The position numbers were made by a program, and so were the translations under genes. A DNA stretch of 64,000 nucleotides from Massilia sp. Bi118 (GTDB lineage Bacteria; Pseudomonadota; Gammaproteobacteria; Burkholderiales; Burkholderiaceae_D): assembly GCF_918697865.1 (NCBI RefSeq), contig NZ_CAKKMV010000001.1, positions 517,693 through 581,692 on the forward strand, read 5' to 3'. Below the pieces are notes generated by a model. The model saw nothing but the letters and a program-made list of their open reading frames with translations. It was not told the DNA's origin and did not search any database. Shown one piece after another: positions 44,674-54,501 of the stretch; positions within the stretch are counted from its first letter, which is position 1, and every line of letters starts with the position of its first letter.

Positions 44674-45681
44674 ATGCTTAATGTAATTGTAGTTGCCGAT
44701 TTTCCGCTGGAGAAGACGGGTATCATGTCGAATGTGGTTGGTCTGCTTTCTCCTATAGGAGCAGCGGATTTTCGCCTTTATTCCGACCAGGCAATATCGG
44801 TTGGAACAATTAAAGCGGAACCAATGCCGACTTGCGAATTAAGCGGGCAGACCATTATTTTTACTCACCTTGAATATAAACGGCTGGCAGTTCTGGTCGC
44901 CGCAATTCCCCATGCGACGGTACATGTAGGTGACTGGCCCGGGATCTACTGGAACTCGGTGCTTAAAACGGGACGGTGGCTCAAAGGCATCGCAGCAATG
45001 CTTCGCTTCCGTTATCGGTTGGCGAAGTTGTCTTGCAAAACTAAACTCGTCTTTGTCTCACGCGAGGATACTGACGCTGCGATAGCAAATGGCTTCACAG
45101 ACTCACATTATGTGCCGATTGGTATCAATCCGCCATCGGTACAACGTCGCGACACCATCAGTCTGGATCAGATCTGTTTTTCCGGTAACTTTCGTTATGA
45201 ACCCAACCGTTTGGCCGCACTAGCACTCATTAAATGTCTCAAGAACGTTTCAGATGTTAAATTAGTCTTCGTCGGCTACTATGCGAACGATCTTCGCGAA
45301 TACGATGACGGAATCGAGTTATTTGATAACGTACCCTCAGTGGTCGACTTCCTGGCCACTCGTCGTCCTGTTTATGTTTCTTTGATTTCCATAGGTGCCG
45401 GTGCGAAAAATAAGATCCTAGATGCTGCACTTGCGGGTTGCCCGATTATTTGTACAACCGCATCTCTCGATGCTTCGGTTCTCGATTTGCCTTCACTTAA
45501 GGTCATTTCGGACGACGGAGATGTCGAGAAAATGTACTTCGAAATCGTAAATAAGGCGGCCGAGTGGAACGAGACCACCGAACAGGTCGCGGAAGCCCTC
45601 GCGCGTACGCGGTCGTGGCCAGCGATTTCGAGTCTGATGTTTAGCAACGTTTGCGTTGTCAGCCAGCGCGACTCCAAATGA
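44674..45681 (+). CDS. Glycosyltransferase, GT-B fold (GT4-like)
   Basis: The product is 335 residues. The C-terminal half begins with FSGNFRYEPNRLAALALI (about 169-186), typical of GT4-type enzymes. It continues to a GAGAKNKILDAALAGCPII region (about 248-266), which corresponds to the nucleotide-sugar site. The N-terminal half is short. Sugar and linkage are unknown. It follows a 92-base gap and overlaps the polymerase gene by ATGA. Confidence 0.85.
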   Translation: MLNVIVVADFPLEKTGIMSNVVGLLSPIGAADFRLYSDQAISVGTIKAEPMPTCELSGQTIIFTHLEYKRLAVLVAAIPHATVHVGDWPGIYWNSVLKTGRWLKGIAAMLRFRYRLAKLSCKTKLVFVSREDTDAAIANGFTDSHYVPIGINPPSVQRRDTISLDQICFSGNFRYEPNRLAALALIKCLKNVSDVKLVFVGYYANDLREYDDGIELFDNVPSVVDFLATRRPVYVSLISIGAGAKNKILDAALAGCPIICTTASLDASVLDLPSLKVISDDGDVEKMYFEIVNKAAEWNETTEQVAEALARTRSWPAISSLMFSNVCVVSQRDSK

Positions 45682-46925
45682 TCCGGTTCGATACATACAA
45701 GCTTTACCTTCTAGGCCTGCTGATGGCCTTGTTGTACGGTTTTAGTCCCGCACTTTCGTCGTTGTTCTTCGACACCGATGTACCGGGACTAGGCATGTAC
45801 ACGATGTATTTTTCCCTGTGTTTGCTAGCGTTTTTCCTCGTTTGCTATCCAAGTGTTCGCTTCGTCGAATTTCGAATGGAAGTATCGCCGACGCGTCTGA
45901 CAACTTGCTATGTAATTGCAGTCTTATCATACATCGGCGTCCAGATAGCGCATTACGGAGACTTCACGTCCGCGTTCGTAGTGTCGTATACAGATAGAAC
46001 CGGTGTCGAGATCGATGGTCCGATCAAGTTCATTTTTTACCCGATAACGACACTGTTTATTGCGATTACGTTCGTCTATGCATTGCATCTATATACGGAG
46101 AAATCGGCGAGATCATGGTGGAAAGTTCTTTTGCTGGCAAGTTCAATGTTTCTGATTTCCGCACTGGGCAGTCGAAACATTCTTCTATGGTGTTTGTCAG
46201 GAGTATTGGCGCTGGTCATATCTCGCTTAAAATTCCGATATGTGTTCATGCTACCCATGGCCTTTTACTTATTTGCGGTGCTTTTCGCGTTCATCCGTAA
46301 TACTGGCCTGCTTGCAGTCATATTGGGAACAGATGAGGTTTCAGAAGGCCTGAGCTGGGTCTATTTTGACCCAAATATTCACGAGTTCGGCAGTTCGTAT
46401 CGTGCTTTTGAGCTTATCAGGTCAAATAGCTCAGCAATCGAAGAGTTGTCAAACGCACCTTATGGGCAAGTCTCATCGTTTTTCATCAATCAGCTCCCTT
46501 CTTTTCTAAAACCCGCAGATTTCATTAGTTTCACAGAATACATCTCGAAACTTTATGCTCCACCTGGAGAGGGAATCGGCAGTTCGCCCATGCTGGAGGC
46601 GCTAACGTCTAATGGCGCGTCTCTGTTTTTGTTAATTGGGCTGGCCGCTATGTTTTTTTGGCCGGCATACTACCTTCGGCGTGGACGAAGCATTTCGTTC
46701 ACTGCACTTTCGCTTTCGATCGCATTGTTTTTTAACATTTGGCGAATCGGCTCTGCCGAGGTGTACAAGATGTATATTTCGTTTGTGGTCGTAATATTCG
46801 CAATTCAGCCAATTATTGGTCTACGTTTGACGCGTCTGGCCGGAGATGGGAAAAAAAGCCACGCTACGAAGCTTACAGTTCGAACCAAGGCAGGCATAGC
46901 AGATTCGTCGAGTATCCATGAGTAA
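45678..46925 (+). CDS. O-antigen/exopolysaccharide polymerase (Wzy-like)
   Basis: The product is 415 residues with around ten to twelve predicted membrane helices and a larger periplasmic loop (about 210-310, from GTDEVSEGLSWVY). This topology and the position among glycosyltransferases identify a Wzy-type polymerase joining repeat units on the periplasmic side. Sequence conservation in this family is low. The start overlaps the glycosyltransferase stop; the stop overlaps the flippase start by eight bases. Confidence 0.85.
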   Translation: MIRFDTYKLYLLGLLMALLYGFSPALSSLFFDTDVPGLGMYTMYFSLCLLAFFLVCYPSVRFVEFRMEVSPTRLTTCYVIAVLSYIGVQIAHYGDFTSAFVVSYTDRTGVEIDGPIKFIFYPITTLFIAITFVYALHLYTEKSARSWWKVLLLASSMFLISALGSRNILLWCLSGVLALVISRLKFRYVFMLPMAFYLFAVLFAFIRNTGLLAVILGTDEVSEGLSWVYFDPNIHEFGSSYRAFELIRSNSSAIEELSNAPYGQVSSFFINQLPSFLKPADFISFTEYISKLYAPPGEGIGSSPMLEALTSNGASLFLLIGLAAMFFWPAYYLRRGRSISFTALSLSIALFFNIWRIGSAEVYKMYISFVVVIFAIQPIIGLRLTRLAGDGKKSHATKLTVRTKAGIADSSSIHE

Positions 46926-48162
46926 GGTTGCAGCGTATAGTTGGCGTTGGTTTTCTGCCATAAGTTTTCTTAGTCAGTTTCTTCGTGTTCCAGTACTTTT
47001 GTCTGTAGCAAGTCACGCAGAATCGCTTACCTTATATTTTTTGGTGACCTTGGCGTCCATTCCATTCCAATTCTTGGCGTTAGAGGTTTTTCAATATCGC
47101 AAAAGAGGCAGCCCATACCATAAGCACGAACTGGGAATAATAGTGGTCGTCCTGGCTGTTACGCTCGTTCACATCTTGCTTGTTCACGGCATTGAAACCT
47201 TGGCTTGGTACCTCATATTCGGCATCTCGCTTTTGTTATACGGAACGGGTATCGGCAGAATAAGGTCACAAGGCGGCGCGCATCGCGTGCTTTTCGCAGA
47301 GGCGATAAGCGGTGCCGCAGGTACGGTCTCTATCGCGCTTGCAGCTGCGGTCGTGCCGGAACATTTGCTGTCGAAAGTTGTTTTATCGATCTTGGCGGCA
47401 ACGAATTTTGTGATCTTCATATTGGTGAAGAACAAGAGTGCCCCTCTCGAAAAATCGCAGCTCGATTCAAACTTGGCTAGGCACGGGATTTTGCCTTTGA
47501 CAGGAATCTTAATTAGCACACAGTTGGAGCGTCTGGTCCTCGGAACTATTGCTCCTACGTTTCTGACCGTTATTTCGCTCGCTGCAGGGCTGGTTCAGGC
47601 TTGGCGAAAGGTAGGAATGGATGATGCAATCGTATTCGAGTCCCTGTCACACACATCAAGTGAAAAACTCGGTAAAGCCATGTCATCCCAGCAAAGGAGG
47701 GGCTTCGCAGTATTTCTGCCACCTGTTTTGCTGTCGATAATTGGCTTTTACTCGGTGCCATATATTCATCCTTTCCTGCTCAAATTTGGGATACTAAAAT
47801 CTCTCTCTGTAACTACTCTTCAGGCTGCGCCGATGCTTATGGCCTTATATATGGCATCACTTCCCGCCGGTATTGTGATGATCAATATGTTACGTGACGG
47901 TCGCATGCGTCCTAATATGATTGGCACTAGTTTCTTAATTGGCGTGATCGTCGTCGAAATTAGCCTGCTCGTCTTTTCCGGGGCGACCATTTTCGTAGAG
48001 TTGTCTCCTTGGCTGGTGGTTGGTTTAACAGCATCGTTAAATCTCATACTGTATAGATCCCTGTTTGCATCAGAAACAAGGGCGCTACGATATTTATACT
48101 GGTTAAATGTAATAATTTACTTCTTGGTCGTGTTATGGACAGTTCTTTGCTCCCACTATTGA
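46918..48162 (+). CDS. Polysaccharide flippase-like membrane protein (Wzx-like)
   Basis: The product is 414 residues with about 12 hydrophobic segments spread along the whole length and few large loops. This is the MOP-superfamily pattern of Wzx flippases that move undecaprenyl-linked repeat units across the inner membrane. It is the only such candidate in the locus and lies beside the polymerase, which supports the call. It overlaps the following gene by 28 bases. Confidence 0.78.
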   Translation: MSKVAAYSWRWFSAISFLSQFLRVPVLLSVASHAESLTLYFLVTLASIPFQFLALEVFQYRKRGSPYHKHELGIIVVVLAVTLVHILLVHGIETLAWYLIFGISLLLYGTGIGRIRSQGGAHRVLFAEAISGAAGTVSIALAAAVVPEHLLSKVVLSILAATNFVIFILVKNKSAPLEKSQLDSNLARHGILPLTGILISTQLERLVLGTIAPTFLTVISLAAGLVQAWRKVGMDDAIVFESLSHTSSEKLGKAMSSQQRRGFAVFLPPVLLSIIGFYSVPYIHPFLLKFGILKSLSVTTLQAAPMLMALYMASLPAGIVMINMLRDGRMRPNMIGTSFLIGVIVVEISLLVFSGATIFVELSPWLVVGLTASLNLILYRSLFASETRALRYLYWLNVIIYFLVVLWTVLCSHY

Positions 48163-49127
48163 ACGTAGTTATCATCACCAATGGAAAGGGTGAAAATATT
48201 GACCGATGTATCGAGGAGTGGGTCACACGCGGTCAATTTGTATTAGGCGCCGACATTTATCTATGTGGCCCAAAAGATATTTTGCTCGAAAAGCGTGTTC
48301 CTGAATCGGCAATCATCGAATTCGATGACGAACCTGCACTCGGCAGAAGTTTTCGAATTAATGCCAAAAAGCATGCGGCGTGCAGCGCTTTAAAGTCTGA
48401 ATACGTGTATCTCGTTCACGACAGGTTTGTTCCGTCGACTGACTTTAGAGAAATAGTGGAAGCTGCACTCGCTGATCGGGACGTAGATTTCGGGGCGGTT
48501 GACGTGTTGAATCAGGATGGAACTTTCGCTTTGGGAGAGCTTCGTCTACAGAAGCACTGCTTGGACTCAGAGCTCGACGAAGTCATGGAAGAGAAAGGAC
48601 GTTTAATCGTTGTCGCAGACAGTGCAAGAGCTTCTGACCGTATTGCTGTAAACGGAGGACAATTCTTCCTTCGCCGGTCGCTCATGAAGTACTTGGTTGC
48701 ACCCTTGCGGTGGGGCGAAATGGAAGATGATGTCTTTTCGTTTGACTTGCGAAACGAAAAAGGTGCTTGGATTAAGGGAGCCACCCTCGTAACGCTGGCC
48801 CACCGGATCCCACCTGTTGTGTATTCCGGATTCCGAATCGCGTCACGTTATGGACTGTACGCGGTCGGCTGCCAAATGGGTGCCTTACTGTTGAAACTGA
48901 TTACACCTGGTATGCCAGTCACTTCCGTAGCTACTCGTACAGATAGGAAGAAGCTTGCCACTTACATCAGTACCGGTGTTGTATTAGTCGATCCATTCCA
49001 CAAAAATTTCGCGAGCGATTACTTGCTTTCAACCGTCGAGAAGTTGTCGGTTCGCGCCAGACTTCAATCAGCTGGTCAGGCATGGGAACACATCGAACGT
49101 AAATGGTTTGGTTGGATATTAAAGTAA
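48135..49127 (+). CDS. Putative glycosyltransferase, GT-A-like
   Basis: The product is 330 residues. It begins with a beta strand VVIITNGKGENIDRCIEEW as in GT2-type enzymes and has a VYLVHDRFVPS segment (about 95-105) in the position of the metal-binding motif; the Asp there is preceded by His. There is a hydrophobic stretch near 245-258. Recognition is weak. The start lies inside the flippase gene; no closer ATG is available without losing the first strand. Confidence 0.65.
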   Translation: MDSSLLPLLNVVIITNGKGENIDRCIEEWVTRGQFVLGADIYLCGPKDILLEKRVPESAIIEFDDEPALGRSFRINAKKHAACSALKSEYVYLVHDRFVPSTDFREIVEAALADRDVDFGAVDVLNQDGTFALGELRLQKHCLDSELDEVMEEKGRLIVVADSARASDRIAVNGGQFFLRRSLMKYLVAPLRWGEMEDDVFSFDLRNEKGAWIKGATLVTLAHRIPPVVYSGFRIASRYGLYAVGCQMGALLLKLITPGMPVTSVATRTDRKKLATYISTGVVLVDPFHKNFASDYLLSTVEKLSVRARLQSAGQAWEHIERKWFGWILK

Positions 49128-49145
49128 TCGCCGCGCGCAGATACC

Positions 49146-50285
49146 ATGAAAATTTTACACATCATAAGTGGGCTGGCTGACGGCGGTGCGGAAGCAATTC
49201 TTTTCCAACTTTGCCGCACGGATAGCGGAAACCAGCACTCGGTAATTTCGTTGGGTGGTCGCGGGAAATATTCGGAGTTGCTTGAGAACGAAGGAATCGG
49301 CGTCGAACATCTGGGGATGAGCGGATCCAGGATCTCGCTTGCAAACATTCGAGCTTTATACGACGCTGTGCGAAATTATCGTCCTGACGTCGTGCAGACG
49401 TGGATGTATCATGCCGATCTGCTGGGTGGTGTAATAGCGAGAGCGGCAGGGCGCGCGCCGGTATGCTGGGGTGTTCACAATTCTGCACTGGTGCCAGGTC
49501 AATCGAAGCGAGCGACAATTCTGATTTCTAAACTCAATGCGATTCTTTCACACGTGTTGCCTGCCAAGGTCATCTATTGCGCTGAAAAGGCTCGAAACGT
49601 TCACGAGGAATTGGGATATAGTCGCCGCCGCGCAAGGGTGATATACAACGGCTATGATTTGAATCGTTTTAAGCCAAACAACATCCAAAGGTCCGAATTG
49701 AGGACACAGTTTGGTTTCAAACCTGATGATTTTGTCATTGGCATGGTCGCTCGTTTTGATCCGATGAAGGACCACAAAAATTTCTGCTCTGCGGTCCAGC
49801 AGGTGATTGAAAGCGGTATCGATGTCAAAGTTGTCATGGCAGGAAGCGGAATTACGCAAGAAAACGACGAACTCGCACGGACATTGACTAGTAGCAATCT
49901 CAGCGGTAGAGTGTCGTTGTTGGGCCCACGCCCGGATGTAAACGCTTTGATGTGTGCATTCGATGTTTGTGTTCTGTCTAGTATCAAGGAAGCATTTCCA
50001 AATGTTCTTGCAGAAGCGATGGCGTGTGGGACCCCATGTATCAGTACAAATGTTGGCGATGCCGCAGCAATTGTAGGAGATACGGGCTGGGTGATCGCTG
50101 CCGAAGACCCATCCGCACTTCGTGAAGCGATCATCGCTTCAAAACGTGAATCGTCCAATCGTCACGCTTGGCGCATGCGTCAACAAGCCGCTAGGCTGCA
50201 AATCGAACAGAGATTCTCGCTGGAGAAAATGGTTGACGCGTACAGCTCGGCTTGGCGCGAAGCTATTGGCGCAACTCCAGATTAA
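49146..50285 (+). CDS. Glycosyltransferase family 4
   Basis: The product is 379 residues, a full GT-B enzyme. The N-terminal HIISGLADGGAEAILF is the classic GT4 opening. The C-terminal half has GMVARFDPMKDHKNF and the nucleotide-sugar EAFPNVLAEAMACGTP motif (about 287-302). It adds a sugar in retaining mode to the growing repeat unit. It lies 18 bases after the previous gene. Confidence 0.93.
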   Translation: MKILHIISGLADGGAEAILFQLCRTDSGNQHSVISLGGRGKYSELLENEGIGVEHLGMSGSRISLANIRALYDAVRNYRPDVVQTWMYHADLLGGVIARAAGRAPVCWGVHNSALVPGQSKRATILISKLNAILSHVLPAKVIYCAEKARNVHEELGYSRRRARVIYNGYDLNRFKPNNIQRSELRTQFGFKPDDFVIGMVARFDPMKDHKNFCSAVQQVIESGIDVKVVMAGSGITQENDELARTLTSSNLSGRVSLLGPRPDVNALMCAFDVCVLSSIKEAFPNVLAEAMACGTPCISTNVGDAAAIVGDTGWVIAAEDPSALREAIIASKRESSNRHAWRMRQQAARLQIEQRFSLEKMVDAYSSAWREAIGATPD

Positions 50286-50320
50286 TTACACAAAATATCC
50301 AAAAAATATATCGACATATC

Positions 50321-51532
50321 ATGGCGATTCAAGATAAGACAAATCCTGCGCCCATTCGCTTAGTTCACCTTCAGCTTTTGCCTCTCTTGTCGGGAGTTCA
50401 AAAAGTTACGTTGGACGAGTTTACGAAACTGGACGGGAAAAAATATGAGCCGATTCTTGTGTGTAAAGAGTCTGGTCCTCTCGTGGACGCTACAAACTCG
50501 CTAGGTGTCAAGTGCGAATATATTCCGAGCCTTGCTCGTGAAATTTCGCCAAAATCTGACTGGAAAGCGTTATTTGATTTGGTGAGGTGTTTCAAGCGCC
50601 TTCGCCCGGACGTAGTGCATACGCATTCTTCTAAAACCGGTATTCTCGGCCGCATTGCGGCCCGAATTGCAGGGGTCCCGAATGTTATCCACACTGTACA
50701 TGGATTTGCTTTTCCTTTTGCGAAAAGCCGTTTTGTCCGATATTTCTATTTCATGGCGGAGTTTGTTGGCGGAATCTTAAGTAGCAAGGTAGTCGTCCTA
50801 AATGTCACCGATTACGACTATGCGATCAAGAATCTTAAGATACCCAAGCATAAAGTTCATCTGATTCCCAACGGCGTGAATATCGACGCGTTTGGAGTAA
50901 AGCAGGAAGTTCGCGAAGCGTATCGCAAGAATATATTGGGTAATCCTGGTCAAGACGCGATTTGTATCGGAATGGTCGGACGGTTGTGGGCGCAGAAAAA
51001 CCCTATGTGTCTTGTCGAGGCTGCCAAAAAAGTATTCGAGGCGACAAATTTGCCGGTTAAGTTCTTTTTCGCCGGTGATGGTGAACTCAAAGACGAGGTG
51101 GAGAGTAAGATCAAGGAATACAAGCTTGACGGGAAGGTTCAAGTGCTCGGGTGGCGCTCGGATATCCCAGTACTTCTCTCAAGCATTGATGTGTTCGTTC
51201 TACCTTCGTTATGGGAGGGAATGCCACTAGCCATTCTGGAAGCGATGGCATCAAGTCTGCCGGTTGTCGTTTCTGATATCCCGGGAAATCATGATTTGGT
51301 CGATCATAATACTACGGGTCTGCTGTTCGAGGCTGACAATGCTAGCGATCTGTCAATTCAGCTTTTGAAACTGATCGAGGACAGCAGCTTGCGGCGACGA
51401 TTGGCGTGTGCAGCGCGCATGAAAGTATCAAATGCATATTCGTTATCGCAGCGTCTGGCGAAAATTACTGAGCTATATGATGGATGTGAAAGTCTTGACG
51501 AGGTTGGCGAGCAACCTGGACTGTCTTATTAA
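50321..51532 (+). CDS. Glycosyltransferase family 4
   Basis: The product is 403 residues. The N-terminal half has HLQLLPLLSGVQKVTLDEF and the VVHTHSSKTGILGRIAA segment. The C-terminal half has GMVGRLWAQKNP and PSLWEGMPLAILEAMAS (about 310-326). It is a retaining GT-B enzyme. The ATG at 50321 is chosen because an earlier in-frame ATG lies inside the preceding glycosyltransferase and adds unrelated residues. Last gene of the AT-rich core. Confidence 0.93.
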   Translation: MAIQDKTNPAPIRLVHLQLLPLLSGVQKVTLDEFTKLDGKKYEPILVCKESGPLVDATNSLGVKCEYIPSLAREISPKSDWKALFDLVRCFKRLRPDVVHTHSSKTGILGRIAARIAGVPNVIHTVHGFAFPFAKSRFVRYFYFMAEFVGGILSSKVVVLNVTDYDYAIKNLKIPKHKVHLIPNGVNIDAFGVKQEVREAYRKNILGNPGQDAICIGMVGRLWAQKNPMCLVEAAKKVFEATNLPVKFFFAGDGELKDEVESKIKEYKLDGKVQVLGWRSDIPVLLSSIDVFVLPSLWEGMPLAILEAMASSLPVVVSDIPGNHDLVDHNTTGLLFEADNASDLSIQLLKLIEDSSLRRRLACAARMKVSNAYSLSQRLAKITELYDGCESLDEVGEQPGLSY

Positions 51533-51570
51533 ACTGAATGGCATTCGCAGAGTTTATCTCGGCGCTTTGA

Positions 51571-54426
51571 TTGGTCGTAGTGTTGAAATTATCTAAAATC
51601 CCATTCAAATATTCCTGGTACGGTTGCATTGTTTTTGGTGCTGTAAGCGCATACGCATCAACTCCAGCGCTACAAGGTCAGTCAGGGTATATCAATATGC
51701 CTAGCGCATGGGTGGAGGCTGACGGTACGGTTTCGACCGGGTACGGTTACGACCGTCCCTACGGCAGTGTATGGGTCTCTGCGACAGTGTTGCCATTCCT
51801 GCAGATGACAGGGCGTTACGTTTCGATCAACGGAATTCCCGGCTTCACTAACGTTAAAGGCCAGTACGGTAGCGCCTACGGCCGTTATAAAGATAAGGTC
51901 GTCGACGCCAAGCTACGCTTGCTGAGCCAATCCGACTGGCTGCCTGAGGTGTCGGTCGGCGCGACCGACCTGCTTGGTACAGAGTTGTTCAAGGGGCAGT
52001 ATATCGTTGCTACCAAGACTTTCGGTAGCGCCAAAAACATCGAAGCCAGTATTGGCTATGGTAACAACCGCCCGTCCGGCGCATTCGGTGGCATTCGCTG
52101 GGCGCCGCTTTGGACACCTGGCTGGGCGCTTGTGGCGGAGTACGATGCCAATGATTATAAGAAGGATTTCCGAGCGGCCGAAACCGCCGCCGGGGACCGC
52201 AGCAAGGGCCCTTCGGTAGCCCTCGAATACCGCTGGGGCTGGCTGGGCGCCCAGGTTGCCCGCCACCGCGACCATTTCAGCGCCAACGCCTACCTCAGCA
52301 TCCCGTTCTCGGAACGCGAATTCATTCCCAAGCTGTACGAGCCGGCGCCCTTCGATCCGAAGAAGGCGCCTGCGCGCGCCACGGCGGCCGAGTGGCAGCA
52401 GGACGGCAGCCGTGGTGCCGCGCTGGCTGCGGCCCTCGTCAAGCAGGATTTCAAGAACGTGCGCGTCGAACTCGACAGCAACGTCCTCAAGCTCACGCTG
52501 ACTAACAACCGCATTTCGAACATGGGTCGCGCCATCGGCCGTGCGGCGCGCACTGCGCTCGCATTCGCGCCGGAAGGCACGCGCGCGATCCACATCACGT
52601 ACACCAAGCTCGAACAGCCGATCGCCACCTACGAGTTCCAGGACCTGCCGCGTCTTACCGATTACCTGACCGGCTTAGTGAAGCGCGAGGACTTCCTGCA
52701 GACGGTGGCGGTGCGCTATGCGACGCCGGCGGACCGCATCGACGACCAGCAGGGGCTGCTCGCCGCGGCGCGCGAGGAAAGTAATGGCCTGGCGGTGCAG
52801 GTGGGGCAGGACGGCAACATCGTCCAGGTGGTGTCCGAAGACCGCGAAGCCAACCGCTTCAAGACGATTCCGAAGATTTCGTTCTTCTTCAACGATCCGA
52901 GCGGCGCGCTGCGCTACGAAGTCGCGGCCGCGACCAACTACGACCGGCGCCTGGGTCAGGGGACTTACCTGAACAGCGCCTTCAAGTTGAACATCCTGGA
53001 GAACGTCTCTGGCGTGACCCAGAAGTCCAACAGCTTGCTTCCGCATGTCCGCACGGATGTCGCCGAGTACAAGCGCGGCAGTCGCCTCAAGCTGAATCGC
53101 CTGCTGCTGAACCAGTACCTGACGCTCGACGAACGTCTATACGCTCGGGCCTCGGCTGGTTTCTACGAAGAGATGTACCGCGGCGTTGGCGGCCAGGTGC
53201 TGTACCTGCCGAAGGACAGCCGCTGGGCGGCCGACCTCAGCGTCGACGCGGTGCAGCAGCGCGGCTACAAAGGCTGGTTTGACAAGCTCGATTACAAGAC
53301 CGTTACCGCGCTGGGTTCGTTGCACTACAAGCTCCCCTACGATATCACCGCGACCGCACGCGCAGGGCGCTTCCTGGCGCGCGACGAAGGCGTGCGCCTC
53401 GAGTTCAAGCGCCGCTTCCAGTCGGGCGTCGAAATCGGCGCCTGGTACACCAAGACCAATGGCAAGGACATTACCAACCCCGGCACTCCGGCCAACCCTT
53501 ACAATGACAAGGGCGTGTTCCTTTCGGTCCCGCTGAACATCATGCTGCCGATGGATTCGCAGGCAAATGCCGGCATTGGCCTGTCGCCATGGACCCGCGA
53601 CGTCGGCCAGATGGTCGCCAGCCCCGGCGACCTGTACGACCTGTTCGAGCAGCCGCGCCGCGACCTGACGACCTACGATGGCCTCGGCAATTTTGCCGAG
53701 CGCCGCGACGAGCAGAACCTGCCGGCGGTGAACCCGCCAGTGCGGCCGATGCCGAACATGTGGCCGCTCTTCCGTTATCGCGTCGAGCAATCGTTCTCGA
53801 ACACGCCGACCCTGCCGCAGTGGGCCAACGGCACCATCCTGGGCGGCGGCGCCATCTTGGCCGGCGCGCTGCTGGACAAGCCGGTCGACCGCTTCATGCA
53901 AAGGCATGCCGGCTCGCGCATCGCGCGCGCTTGGGACAACGTGGGCAAGGGCATGCCGGTGCTGCTGGCCGGCGCCGCTGCCGGCGCGGTCGCGTTTGGC
54001 GATGCGCGCGCCCAGAACATGGGCATCATCTCGCTCGAATCGATTGCCGGCGCAGCCGCCGTGTCGATCGCCACCAAGCGCATCGTCGGCCGCGCGCGTC
54101 CGAGCGAGGGTCTGGACCAGTGGAGCAGGACGGCTGACCGTTCGAACGCGTCCTTCCCGTCGAACCACAGCACGGTCGCCTTCGCGGCGGTGACGCCCTT
54201 CGCGCAGGAGTACGACGCGCCATGGCTGTATGGTCTGGCCGCCGCCAGCTCGATGGGCCGCGCCGCGGGCCGCCAGCACTGGGTGTCCGACGTGGTCGCC
54301 GGCGGCGTGCTCGGTTATGCGATGGGCAGCTGGCTGTGGCAGAGCCAGCGCAGCAACACGGGTTCGAGCTTTGCCGTCGCGCCGGGGCCGAAGTCGATCA
54401 GCATGGCCTGGAGCGGCAGCTACTAA
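51571..54426 (+). CDS. YjbH-type exopolysaccharide protein fused to a PAP2 phosphatase domain
   Basis: The product is 951 residues if it starts at the TTG given; GTG at 51580 or TTG at 51583 are as likely, since no ribosome site stands out. It has a signal peptide (about 10-30), then a long YjbH domain (about 30-740) predicted as outer-membrane beta-barrel, with the typical LQGQSGYINMPSAW opening. The C-terminus (about 780-925) is a PAP2 phosphatase: K836...R843-P844, PSNHS with His866, and R897...H903...D907. PAP2 enzymes dephosphorylate lipid pyrophosphates such as undecaprenyl-PP. The first about 500 bases are AT-richer than the rest, so the recombination edge of the locus falls inside this gene. 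Confidence 0.88.
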   Translation: MVVVLKLSKIPFKYSWYGCIVFGAVSAYASTPALQGQSGYINMPSAWVEADGTVSTGYGYDRPYGSVWVSATVLPFLQMTGRYVSINGIPGFTNVKGQYGSAYGRYKDKVVDAKLRLLSQSDWLPEVSVGATDLLGTELFKGQYIVATKTFGSAKNIEASIGYGNNRPSGAFGGIRWAPLWTPGWALVAEYDANDYKKDFRAAETAAGDRSKGPSVALEYRWGWLGAQVARHRDHFSANAYLSIPFSEREFIPKLYEPAPFDPKKAPARATAAEWQQDGSRGAALAAALVKQDFKNVRVELDSNVLKLTLTNNRISNMGRAIGRAARTALAFAPEGTRAIHITYTKLEQPIATYEFQDLPRLTDYLTGLVKREDFLQTVAVRYATPADRIDDQQGLLAAAREESNGLAVQVGQDGNIVQVVSEDREANRFKTIPKISFFFNDPSGALRYEVAAATNYDRRLGQGTYLNSAFKLNILENVSGVTQKSNSLLPHVRTDVAEYKRGSRLKLNRLLLNQYLTLDERLYARASAGFYEEMYRGVGGQVLYLPKDSRWAADLSVDAVQQRGYKGWFDKLDYKTVTALGSLHYKLPYDITATARAGRFLARDEGVRLEFKRRFQSGVEIGAWYTKTNGKDITNPGTPANPYNDKGVFLSVPLNIMLPMDSQANAGIGLSPWTRDVGQMVASPGDLYDLFEQPRRDLTTYDGLGNFAERRDEQNLPAVNPPVRPMPNMWPLFRYRVEQSFSNTPTLPQWANGTILGGGAILAGALLDKPVDRFMQRHAGSRIARAWDNVGKGMPVLLAGAAAGAVAFGDARAQNMGIISLESIAGAAAVSIATKRIVGRARPSEGLDQWSRTADRSNASFPSNHSTVAFAAVTPFAQEYDAPWLYGLAAASSMGRAAGRQHWVSDVVAGGVLGYAMGSWLWQSQRSNTGSSFAVAPGPKSISMAWSGSY

Positions 54427-54501
54427 GCGGCCAGGTTCGGAGAGCGCCGCCGTGGCGCGTACAATACCGCCCATGTACGCGCACACAGGAGCTCTCTTTC
54501 C

